18,394 bases of DNA from positions 1-18,394 of the forward strand of contig DGEO01000043.1 of the NCBI GenBank assembly GCA_002385985.1, read 5' to 3'. The DNA is from Anaerolineaceae bacterium UBA3924 (GTDB lineage Bacteria > Chloroflexota > Anaerolineae > Anaerolineales > Anaerolineaceae). The position numbers and the translations under genes were made by a program. Numbering within the stretch: position 1 is the first letter of the stretch; each line of letters begins with the position of its first letter. The notes beneath the pieces were generated by a model that saw only the letters and a program-made list of their open reading frames with translations, was not told where the DNA came from and searched no databases. Of the stretch, positions 7,273-14,260 are shown in pieces.

Positions 7273-8205
7273 TCAGAACCAGTTCCGCCGCGAGAACACC
7301 ATGATCACCAGCGCCATCAGGAAGACCGAAACCAGCACCACAAACGCCGGCGCCCAGGAGGTGTTCTGGAAGGGCAGCGCAACATTCATGCCGTAGAAGC
7401 TGGTCACGATGGTGGGGATGCTCATCACAATGGTGATGGAGGCCAAAAATTTCATCACCACGTTCAGATTGTTGGAGATGATGGAGGCAAACGCATCCGC
7501 CATGCTGGTCAAAATGTTGGCGGAGATGTTGACCATTTCGATAGCCTGCTGGTTCTCGGTGATCACGTCCTCCAGCAGGTCCTCGTCGTCCGGATACTGG
7601 TGGAATATCTGCGAGCGGCGCAGGCGTTCGAGCATCAGCTCGTTGGTTTTAAGCGCGGTGGCGAAATAAACCAGGCTCTTCTGGTACTTGAGCAGCTCGA
7701 ACATGTCCTTGTTCTGCTGCGACACCTGGATGGAGTCCTCCAGCGCCTCCACAGTGCGGTTGATCTCGCGCAGGTAGGTCAGGAAGCGCGTGGCAGTGGA
7801 AAGCAGCAGGCGCAGGATAAACCGGTTGCGCTTGGCGGTCGAAAACCCGCGGATGCGCCCCGAGGCCAGGTCCTGGATGATGTCATTCTGCCGCCGGCAG
7901 ATGGTGATGACCAGGTTCTGGGTCACAATCACCCCAAGCGGGATGGTGATGTAGGGCACGTCCACCTTCTGGCCCTGATAGAAGGGGATGCGGATAATGA
8001 TCAGCAGCGTCCCGTCGTCCTCGCGTTCGGTGCGGGCGCGTTCGTCCAGGTCGAGCGGATAGGTGATGAAATCCTGCGGGATGCCCAGGAATGAAAGCTG
8101 CTCGATCTCATCGCTGGTCGGGTCGATGACGTTAATCCAGGCCCCATCCACCACTTCGTTCAGGGTTTCCAGCCGGTTGTCGATGGTGCGGTAAATTGTG
8201 ATCAT
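7273..8205 (-). CDS. corA: CorA-family divalent cation (Mg2+/Co2+) transporter
   Basis: The 310-residue protein has a cytoplasmic N-terminal domain followed by long helices. It ends with two TM segments that flank the family signature YGMN (271-274, in SFYGMNVALPF), the selectivity loop of the pentameric channel. The short C-terminus is basic (FSRRNWF), as usual. The longer frame would start with TTG at 8220, but the ATG at 8205 has a GGAG 7 bases upstream, so it is chosen. A promoter lies upstream with a perfect palindrome at its start point. The gene diverges from the tmRNA gene. Which metal it moves cannot be told from sequence. Confidence 0.93.
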   Translation of the reverse strand: MITIYRTIDNRLETLNEVVDGAWINVIDPTSDEIEQLSFLGIPQDFITYPLDLDERARTEREDDGTLLIIIRIPFYQGQKVDVPYITIPLGVIVTQNLVITICRRQNDIIQDLASGRIRGFSTAKRNRFILRLLLSTATRFLTYLREINRTVEALEDSIQVSQQNKDMFELLKYQKSLVYFATALKTNELMLERLRRSQIFHQYPDDEDLLEDVITENQQAIEMVNISANILTSMADAFASIISNNLNVVMKFLASITIVMSIPTIVTSFYGMNVALPFQNTSWAPAFVVLVSVFLMALVIMVFSRRNWF

Positions 8206-8244
8206 CCAGCATCTCCGCAAAGGGGGATATGACGCTCACTCGAG

Positions 8245-8290
8245 CAGGAATTCCTGTATGATTGTACCCCCTTTCTTAATCTTTTATCAG
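8245..8290 (-). promoter_or_regulatory. Probable corA promoter with a 12-bp palindrome at the start point
   Basis: On the minus strand CTGATA (8285-8290), an 18-base spacer and TACAAT (8261-8266) form a fair promoter. The perfect palindrome CAGGAATTCCTG (8245-8256) covers the predicted start near 8254 and could be an operator or a transcript 5' hairpin. It could also be chance. Confidence 0.45.
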
Positions 8291-8305
8291 ATTATTCCTT
8301 GATTC

Positions 8306-8334
8306 CTCACATATCCTCGAGAATCTGGTAAAAT
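8306..8334 (+). promoter_or_regulatory. Promoter of the tmRNA gene
   Basis: CTCACA (8306-8311), a 17-base spacer and TAAAAT (8329-8334) with an extended TG (TGGTAAAAT) lie just upstream of ssrA. The expected start near 8341 is about 7 bases before the mature 5' end. Confidence 0.6.
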
Positions 8335-8347
8335 TCAATTGTCCTGA

Positions 8348-8740
8348 GGGGATGACAGGCTTCGACGGAGGAGGCTGGTCCCGGACGGCGAGCCGAGAGG
8401 TACCGACCTCGTAAAATCAGTACAAAAAACAAGTGCCAACAACCGCACTTACGCTGCTCTGCCTCTGGCTGCCTAAGCCCGGGCATCAGCAAACTGACCT
8501 CAATGCAGGTCACGTCTACTCACCCCGCTCCTTGACCGGAGGTGGGATAGGCGCAACAAAGTCAAGGTGCTGCGCCGCAGCGTCGTGAGCGGCGTAAAAG
8601 AGGGCTTTCGGGTCCAAACGACTGGCTGGCGGCTGATTTTGTCCGTTTCTCAACCGCCAGCGAGAACCAAAACGAGACTACGCTCGTAGATGTTCGAGGG
8701 CCTAATCTTTCGGACGCGGGTTCAATTCCCGCCATCTCCA
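8348..8740 (+). ncRNA. ssrA: tmRNA (transfer-messenger RNA)
   Basis: The 393-base RNA starts GGGGATGACAGGCTTCGACGG, close to the conserved tmRNA 5' end. It ends GGTTCAATTCCCGCCATCTCCA, so GGGGATG pairs with CATCTCC to form the tRNA-like acceptor. CCA is not encoded. The tag frame runs from GCC at 8435 to the TAA at 8474-8476 and encodes ANNRTYAALPLAA, a 13-residue proteolysis tag with the expected hydrophobic Ala-Ala end. A region able to form pseudoknots follows. It rescues stalled ribosomes with SmpB, and the tag directs proteins to ClpXP-type proteases. Confidence 0.97.
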
Positions 8741-8743
8741 CTC

Positions 8744-8773
8744 ACCCGGCGCTAACGCGCCGGGTTTCTTTTT
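8744..8773 (+). terminator. Intrinsic terminator of ssrA
   Basis: A perfect 8-bp stem CCCGGCGC/GCGCCGGG with a TAAC loop (one further A-T pair possible) is followed by TTTCTTTTT. It starts 4 bases after the tmRNA 3' end. The minus strand lacks a U-tract after the same hairpin, so it serves only the plus strand. It sits directly against the stop codon of the convergent methyltransferase gene at 8775. Confidence 0.92.
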
Positions 8774-8774
8774 G

Positions 8775-9962
8775 TTATACCTGGCAGACCAGCCCCTTGA
8801 GGTACGCGCCCTCGGGGAAATGCATCGCCACCGGGTGATCCGGCGCCTGAGTCAGCGTACGCACGATGCGGGCTTCCACACCGGCGTCAAGCGCCGCCCC
8901 GGCCACGATCTTCTGGAACAGCTCCGCGGTCACACCGCCGGAGCAGGAAAATGTGACCAGAATCCCGCCCGGGCGCAGCAGCTTGAAGGCCAGCAGGTTG
9001 ATGTCCTTGTACCCGCGCGCCGCCCGCTGGGCCTGCGCCGCCGTCTGGGCGAACTTGGGCGGGTCCAGGATGATGCGGTTAAAGGAGCGGCCCTGGTCGC
9101 GAAACTTACGCAGCACCTGGAACACATCGCCGGCCAGCCATTCGGCCCGGTTCGGGTCGAGTCCGTTGAGACGCACATGCGCCGCGCCCTGCTCCAGCGC
9201 TTCGGCCGAGGAGTCGACCGAGAGGACCGATTCCGCCCCCCCGCGCAGCGCATACAGGGTGAACCCGCCTGTGTAGGAGAAGCAGTTGAGTACCTGGCAG
9301 CCGGCGGTGATCTCTCCCACCAGGCGGCGGTTGTCGCGCTGGTCCAGGTAAAAGCCGGTCTTCTGCCCGGATTTCACATCCACATCGAACTGCAGCCCGT
9401 GCTCCTGAATGCGCACTGGCCCCGGCTCGCCGCTCCCGCTGAGCAGCCCGGTGCGGCCCGGCAGTCCCTCCAATCGGCGAGCTTCCACATCCGAGCGTTC
9501 GTAGATCTGCGAAAGCCCGGTCAGCGAGCGCAGCGCGTCCAGAATGGTCTCCCGCCAGTATTCTGCCCCTGCCGTCAGGAACTGGACCACCAGCCAATCC
9601 GCGTAGCGGTCCACCACCAGCCCCGGCAGCCCGTCGGACTCGGCATGCACCAGCCGCACGGCGTCGCTCACCTGCGCCGGCACCCAGAAGCGGCGCATCT
9701 CCACCGCCCTGCGAATGCGCTCGTGGATGAACGCCTCGTTCACCGCCTGATCCGGGTCCCAGGTCCACATCCTCGCGCGGATCTGCGAGTGCGGGCTATA
9801 ACCCGCCCACCCCAGGCCTTCGCCACTGGCGCTGACTACACGCACCGTTTCCCCGATCTGCGGGTCACCCTGTACGCTTTCCACCGCGCCAGAAAAGATC
9901 CACGGGTGCATCTGGCGGACGGCTTTATCGCGCCCGCCCTTCAACTGCAGTATCTTTTCCAT
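8775..9962 (-). CDS. rlmI: Class I SAM-dependent rRNA methyltransferase, RlmI-like (COG1092 type)
   Basis: The 395-residue protein has an N-terminal PUA-type RNA-binding domain (HPWIFSGAVE). A central EEHD-like region follows with ESDGLPGLVVDRY and GQKTGFYLDQRDNR, then a Rossmann methyltransferase domain with VLNCFSYTGGFTLYA, DPPKFA (300-305) and the catalytic-type SCSGG with C340. This matches the RlmI family, which makes 5-methylcytosine at 23S rRNA position 1962 in E. coli. A different rRNA cytosine is possible. An AAGGGA ribosome binding site lies just before the ATG. It begins 21 bases after ligA on the same strand and is probably co-transcribed with it. Confidence 0.9.
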   Translation of the reverse strand: MEKILQLKGGRDKAVRQMHPWIFSGAVESVQGDPQIGETVRVVSASGEGLGWAGYSPHSQIRARMWTWDPDQAVNEAFIHERIRRAVEMRRFWVPAQVSDAVRLVHAESDGLPGLVVDRYADWLVVQFLTAGAEYWRETILDALRSLTGLSQIYERSDVEARRLEGLPGRTGLLSGSGEPGPVRIQEHGLQFDVDVKSGQKTGFYLDQRDNRRLVGEITAGCQVLNCFSYTGGFTLYALRGGAESVLSVDSSAEALEQGAAHVRLNGLDPNRAEWLAGDVFQVLRKFRDQGRSFNRIILDPPKFAQTAAQAQRAARGYKDINLLAFKLLRPGGILVTFSCSGGVTAELFQKIVAGAALDAGVEARIVRTLTQAPDHPVAMHFPEGAYLKGLVCQV

Positions 9963-9983
9963 GCTTCCCTTTTCGCCGGCCCG

Positions 9984-12014
9984 TCAGTCGCCGGAAATCA
10001 TCTTCAGCAGCCCGGCTTCGTCGATCACCGTGACGCCCAGCTCGCGCGCTTTATCCAGCTTGGAGCCGGCATTCTCCCCGGCCACCACGTAGCTGGTCTT
10101 CTTGCTCACACTGTCAGTCACCTTGCCGCCGCAGGACTGGATCAGCTCCTTGATGCCATCACGGGTGTAGTTGGGCAGCGTGCCGGTGACCACAAAAGTC
10201 AGCCCCGAGAGGACTCTGTTCTGCTCCGCCGCGGCCGGCTGGCGCTCCTCCACCGGCCACACGCCGGCGGCGCGCAGCTTCTCCAGCAGGTGCTGGTTGG
10301 CCGGGCGCTGGAACCACTCGGAGATGGCCAGGGCAATGTTGGGTCCAATTCCGCTGATCCCCTGCAGCTCCAGGGCGCTTGCGTTGCTCAGCTCGTCCAG
10401 GCTGCGGTAATGCTTGCTCAGGTCCTCCGCCATCACCTCGCCCACGCCGCGAATGCCCAGGGCGTTGATCACCCGGGCCAGCGGCCGGTCCTTCGAGGCC
10501 TGGATGGCAGCCAGCAGGTTTTCTGCCTTCTTCTCACCAAAGCCTTCCAGCGTGAGCAGCTGCTCCCTGGTGAGGGCATACAGATCCGCCACATCTCGCA
10601 CCAGCCCCTGGCGGATCAGCTGCTCGACGATCTTGATCCCCAACCCGACGATATCCATCGCCCCGCGCGATACGAAGTGCTCCAGGTTGCGAATCAGCTG
10701 TGCCGGGCAGCTGGTGTTCGGGCAGTAGGTGGCCACCTCGCCCGGCAGCCGCTCGACCTCGGTCCCGCAGGACGGGCAGGTCTTCGGCGGCTGGTAGACC
10801 TGCTCCTCACCGGTGCGGGCTTCGACGATCGGCCCGATGATGTAGGGAATCACGTCACCCGAGCGCTTGACCAGCACCCGGTCGCCGATGCGAATATCCT
10901 TCTCGGCGATGTAGTCAAAGTTGTGCAGCGTGGCCTTGCCGACCACCACGCCGCCGATCTCCACCGGCTCCAGCACGGCATTGGGAGTCAGCACACCGGT
11001 CCGCCCGACATTCACCACCACGTCGTTCAGGCGGGTGGTTACCTCGCGTGCCGGGAATTTCAGCGCAATCGCCCCGCGCGGGTCCTTGCCCACCGCCCCC
11101 AGGTCTTCGTACAGGCGTCGATCGTTAATTTTGATCACGATTCCGTCGACCTCATAGGGCAGCTGGTCGCGCCGCTCCGCCCAGGTCCGGCTCACCTGGA
11201 TGACTTCCTCGATATCGCGGCAGTAATCCACGTCTCTGGACACCGGGAAGCCCAGATCGCGCAGGTACTGCAGCGTCTCCCACTGGGTGTGCGGAGATTC
11301 GGCCCGGCCGTCCACAATCCAGTATGCCAGCAGGGTCAGCGGCCGGGTGGCGGTCAGCGCCGGGTCCAGCTGGCGCAGCGAACCGGCGGCGGTGTTGCGG
11401 GGGTTCAGGTAGGGCCGCTCCCCGCTGGCAATCAGCCGCTCGTTGAGCGCCTCAAAATCCTTTACGTACATGAACACCTCGCCGCGCACGATCAGCTTCT
11501 CCGGCGGCTTCGGACCTTTCGGGTCAACCGGGATGCGCAGCGGCACAGCCCGCACCGTGCGCAGGTTGGCGGTGACATCCTCCCCCACCTCGCCGTTGCC
11601 GCGGGTGGCTCCCAGCACGAAGCGCCCGTTCTCATAGTGCAGCAGTACGGTCAGCCCGTCGATTTTCGGCTCGACGACGAAGTCAGCCTTTTCCACGCGG
11701 TCATCCAGGCGCACCAGGCGCTCGTACCAGGCGCGCAGGTCCTGCTCATTGAACGCATTCGCCAGACTGAGCACGCTGCCGGGGTGTCTCACCTTGCGGA
11801 AGCGGGATGCCGGCGGCGCGCCTGCCCGCTGCGTCGGCGATTCCGGCGTGACCAGTTCGGGATGGGCCTCTTCAATTTCTCTCAGGCGGGCCATCAGGCG
11901 GTCAAACTCGGCGTCGCTGATCACCGGCGAGTCCAGCACGTGGTAGCGGTGGTTGTGGTATTCGATTTCCTGGCGCAGGCGTTCGACTTCTTGCTGGAGT
12001 GAAATGCTATCCAT
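9984..12014 (-). CDS. ligA: NAD-dependent DNA ligase
   Basis: This 676-residue protein has the full LigA architecture. There is an N-terminal Ia/adenylation domain with the active-site lysine K117 (KIDG), and the nucleotidyl-transferase motifs LNPRNTAAGSLRQ (203-215) and DGIVIK (290-295). The OB fold comes next, then a four-Cys zinc finger (C413, C416, C431, C436), helix-hairpin-helix repeats (about 450-590) and a C-terminal BRCT domain (about 600-676). It seals nicks in replication and repair using NAD+. A 22-residue longer frame exists, but the ATG at 12014 has an AGGGA 8 bases upstream and matches the usual N-terminus. It is the first gene of a pair with the RlmI-like gene. Confidence 0.97.
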   Translation of the reverse strand: MDSISLQQEVERLRQEIEYHNHRYHVLDSPVISDAEFDRLMARLREIEEAHPELVTPESPTQRAGAPPASRFRKVRHPGSVLSLANAFNEQDLRAWYERLVRLDDRVEKADFVVEPKIDGLTVLLHYENGRFVLGATRGNGEVGEDVTANLRTVRAVPLRIPVDPKGPKPPEKLIVRGEVFMYVKDFEALNERLIASGERPYLNPRNTAAGSLRQLDPALTATRPLTLLAYWIVDGRAESPHTQWETLQYLRDLGFPVSRDVDYCRDIEEVIQVSRTWAERRDQLPYEVDGIVIKINDRRLYEDLGAVGKDPRGAIALKFPAREVTTRLNDVVVNVGRTGVLTPNAVLEPVEIGGVVVGKATLHNFDYIAEKDIRIGDRVLVKRSGDVIPYIIGPIVEARTGEEQVYQPPKTCPSCGTEVERLPGEVATYCPNTSCPAQLIRNLEHFVSRGAMDIVGLGIKIVEQLIRQGLVRDVADLYALTREQLLTLEGFGEKKAENLLAAIQASKDRPLARVINALGIRGVGEVMAEDLSKHYRSLDELSNASALELQGISGIGPNIALAISEWFQRPANQHLLEKLRAAGVWPVEERQPAAAEQNRVLSGLTFVVTGTLPNYTRDGIKELIQSCGGKVTDSVSKKTSYVVAGENAGSKLDKARELGVTVIDEAGLLKMISGD

Positions 12015-12033
12015 GGCGTTTTCCCTAGGATGA

Positions 12034-12042
12034 ATTATATCA
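12034..12042 (-). promoter_or_regulatory. Extended -10 promoter of ligA
   Basis: The minus strand reads TGATATAAT: a consensus -10 with the extended TG element but no recognisable -35 at 17 bases. Transcription would start near 12027, so the leader would be only about 13 bases with the AGGGA ribosome binding site almost at its 5' end. Confidence 0.5.
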
Positions 12043-12071
12043 ACGCGATCATGCCGGCTGCGGCGGTTCAA

Positions 12072-12100
12072 TTGTCGCAATCCGCAGAAGATGTTACACT
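12072..12100 (+). promoter_or_regulatory. Promoter of the Cys-tail/radical SAM operon
   Basis: TTGTCG (12072-12077), a 17-base spacer and TACACT (12095-12100) with an extended TG (TGTTACACT) precede the first operon gene by about 25 bases. It lies back to back with the ligA promoter. No other promoter is evident in the short gaps downstream, so it may drive all five genes to 17565. Confidence 0.55.
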
Positions 12101-12124
12101 TATTGTATTCACATTGGAGGCTGT

Positions 12125-12487
12125 ATGAGCGCTGGAAAAATCATCGGATTCATCGTCGCTGCTCTGCTGATTCTCTTTGGCGCCCTGATGGTGCTCGGGG
12201 CCACCGACCAGGCTGGCCAGATCATCTGGCTGCCCATCGGTCTGGTGTTCATCCTCATCGGGCTGGTCATCATCTTCTTCGTCGCCCGCAAACCGCCTCA
12301 AGTTGTGGAGACCAACGTCACCTACCAGGTGGACCTGCCCGCCAACGTCAACATGGACACCCTGAAATGCGAGTCCTGCGGCGGCGTGCTGTCCAAGGAC
12401 GACATCAAGATGGTCTCCGGCGCGCCCGTGGTCACCTGCCCGTACTGCGGCACGGTGTACCAGATCACCGAAGAGCCCAAGTGGTAA
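12125..12487 (+). CDS. Two-TM membrane protein with a C-terminal zinc ribbon
   Basis: The 120-residue protein has two hydrophobic helices (about 6-25 and 33-54), then ARK and a soluble tail. The tail holds a four-cysteine zinc ribbon, C82-x2-C85 and C105-x2-C108 (CESCGG, CPYCGT). The basic residues after TM2 suggest that both ends are cytoplasmic. GGAGG lies 4 bases before the ATG. It is the first gene of the operon, 27 bases before the Cys-tail protein. I do not recognise a named family. The ribbon is of the rubredoxin-like or generic metal-binding kind and could bind the neighbouring membrane protein or its modifying enzymes, but that is inference from position only. Confidence 0.85.
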   Translation: MSAGKIIGFIVAALLILFGALMVLGATDQAGQIIWLPIGLVFILIGLVIIFFVARKPPQVVETNVTYQVDLPANVNMDTLKCESCGGVLSKDDIKMVSGAPVVTCPYCGTVYQITEEPKW

Positions 12488-12514
12488 GCTGACACCTTTT
12501 CCCGGAAATTGACA

Positions 12515-14248
12515 ATGAAATCACCTCGCTGGCTAGCATTGGTTCTAGTCCTGGTTCTGCTCGCGGGGATCATCACCCCGGTCTCAGCCCAGGATTACTT
12601 GTTCGCAGTCCCCCGGGCGGACGTTGTCGTGGAGATCGAAGACGACGGCACGGTCAACATCGACTACACCTACTTCTTCGAAAACCAGCCCGGCGCCCAT
12701 GAAATTGATTATGTCGACATCGGCATGCCGCTGGGGTCCAGCTACTCGCTGAGCGACATCACCGCCGATGTGGACGGCACGCCCGTCGACGTCGAGCGCA
12801 GTGAGTTCGTCAGCGGCGTGGCCGTCGCCCTGGGGAGCCGTGCCATCCCGGCCGGCGCCAGCGGTACGGTGCACATGCGGGCAGAGAACGTGCAGGTGGA
12901 CTTCTTCCCCGGCGAAGTCGAGGCCGAGGAGGAGTACCTCAGCTTCCAGTTCGAGCCCAACTATTTCGGCAGTGAGTTCGTCAGAGGCCGGACCGATCTG
13001 GCCGTGACGCTGGTGCTGCCGCCCGGCCTGGAGTCGGAGGAGCCGGTCTACTTCCCGCCGCGGAACTGGCCCGGTGAAACTGCCCCCGGCGCAGGCGTGC
13101 AGGACGACGGTCGTATTTTCTACACCTGGGAATCGGACCGCGCCAGCTCTGCCGATATGTACATCTTCGGCGCCGCCTTCCCGGCCCGTCTGGTCCCCGG
13201 TGCAGTCGTCCAGGAGCCTTTCCCGACTGAAGAATTCCCGCCGTCCGGTTCAGGCGGGGTGCGTTTTGACACAGGCACGCTGTGCTTATGCCTGTTTGTC
13301 ATCGGCATAATCGGCCTGGTCGGGGTGATCATCTGGGCGGCCGTGCGTGCGGAACGCAAGCGCAAGCTGCAGTACCTGCCGCCAAAAATCTCGGTGGAAG
13401 GTCACGGCATCAAGCGCGGGCTGACCGCAGTCGAAGCGGCCATCCTCATGGAACAGCCCATGGACCGCATCCTGACCATGATACTCTTTGCCACGCTGAG
13501 AAAAGAGGCCGCGACGGTCATCACCCGCGATCCGCTGGAGCTGGACGTCGCCGAGCCGCTGCCTGAGGGCCTGGAGCCGTATGAAGTTGAGTTCCTGCAG
13601 GCCTTCAAGCAGAAAAACCCTCGCGAGCGCCGCGCCAAGCTCCAGGATGTGATGGTCAATCTGGTGCGCTCGGTGTCCCAGAAGATGAAGGGCTTCAGCC
13701 TGAAGGAAACCCTGGAATACTACGAGAGCATCATCCAGCGAGCCTGGCAGCAGGTCGAGTCGGCCGATACGCCGGAAGTCAAGGGCGAGGCCTACGAAGA
13801 GCAGATGCCCTGGACCATGCTCGACCGACGCTTCGAGGAGCGCACCTCGCAGACCTTCGGCACCGGCCCGGTGTTCGTTCCCACCTGGTGGTGGCGCTTT
13901 GACCCGACCTTCCGCGGCACCACCACCGGCCCGGCGACCACAAGCACCGTGTCCACCACGCGTGCTCCCAGCGGCACCGGCGGCAGCCGCACCATCCAGA
14001 TGCCCAACCTGCCGGGGTCCGCGTTTGCCGCCTCGGTGGTCAACGGCGTGCAAGATTTCGCCTCCAAGGTGGTCGGCGACCTGACCAGCTTCACCGGCGG
14101 CGTCACCCAGACTACCAACCCGCCCCCCAAACCGACCAGCAGCTACCGCGGCGGTTCTAGCGGCGGCGGTGGGGGCCGCTCCTGTGCCTGTGCGTGCGCC
14201 TGCGCCTGCGCCGGCTGCGCCTGTGCCTGCGCTGGCGGCGGGCGCTAA
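12515..14248 (+). CDS. DUF2207-like membrane protein with a cytoplasmic Cys-Ala repeat tail (putative modification substrate)
   Basis: This 577-residue protein has a signal peptide (1-25, cleavage after VSA) and an extracytoplasmic beta-rich domain to about 250. One TM segment follows at about 254-277 with C257-L-C259 inside it and RAERKRK after it, so the rest should be cytoplasmic. A helical domain (about 290-460) is followed by a Thr/Pro/Gly-rich linker, a GGGGG run and the tail. The tail holds five Cys-Ala pairs, one Gly, three Cys-Ala pairs, then GGGR at the C-terminus (Cys at 557, 559, 561, 563, 565, 568, 570, 572). Only two other cysteines exist in the whole protein. The layout resembles DUF2207-type membrane proteins, some of which I recall ending in low-complexity Gly/Cys tails. 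The start is ATG 12515 (GGAA 7 bases upstream) rather than TTG 12509. A radical SAM gene follows 12 bases downstream, suggesting that the tail is its substrate. Confidence 0.85.
   Translation: MKSPRWLALVLVLVLLAGIITPVSAQDYLFAVPRADVVVEIEDDGTVNIDYTYFFENQPGAHEIDYVDIGMPLGSSYSLSDITADVDGTPVDVERSEFVSGVAVALGSRAIPAGASGTVHMRAENVQVDFFPGEVEAEEEYLSFQFEPNYFGSEFVRGRTDLAVTLVLPPGLESEEPVYFPPRNWPGETAPGAGVQDDGRIFYTWESDRASSADMYIFGAAFPARLVPGAVVQEPFPTEEFPPSGSGGVRFDTGTLCLCLFVIGIIGLVGVIIWAAVRAERKRKLQYLPPKISVEGHGIKRGLTAVEAAILMEQPMDRILTMILFATLRKEAATVITRDPLELDVAEPLPEGLEPYEVEFLQAFKQKNPRERRAKLQDVMVNLVRSVSQKMKGFSLKETLEYYESIIQRAWQQVESADTPEVKGEAYEEQMPWTMLDRRFEERTSQTFGTGPVFVPTWWWRFDPTFRGTTTGPATTSTVSTTRAPSGTGGSRTIQMPNLPGSAFAASVVNGVQDFASKVVGDLTSFTGGVTQTTNPPPKPTSSYRGGSSGGGGGRSCACACACACAGCACACAGGGR
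14183..14233 (+). repeat. Cys-Ala dipeptide repeat (eight units interrupted by one Gly)
   Basis: Codons 557-573 encode five Cys-Ala pairs, Gly, then three Cys-Ala pairs. The codons are mixed: TGT and TGC for Cys, and GCC, GCG and GCT for Ala. The repeat is therefore kept at protein level and is not a fresh expansion of one 6-base unit. Confidence 0.95.
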
Positions 14249-14260
14249 AGGTGGGTGTTC

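Noticed and set aside
8772..12002. 1076-codon plus-strand frame across ligA and the RlmI-like gene
   Set aside because: It is a GC-rich shadow frame antisense to two clear genes with full motifs. It has no domain and an odd His/Gln/Arg-rich composition.
14157..14245. Cys/Gly-rich end of the membrane protein as a sequencing or frameshift artefact
   Set aside because: The frame is continuous with the domain upstream, synonymous codons are mixed, and the next gene has a proper ribosome binding site just after the stop. The repeat is therefore treated as real.
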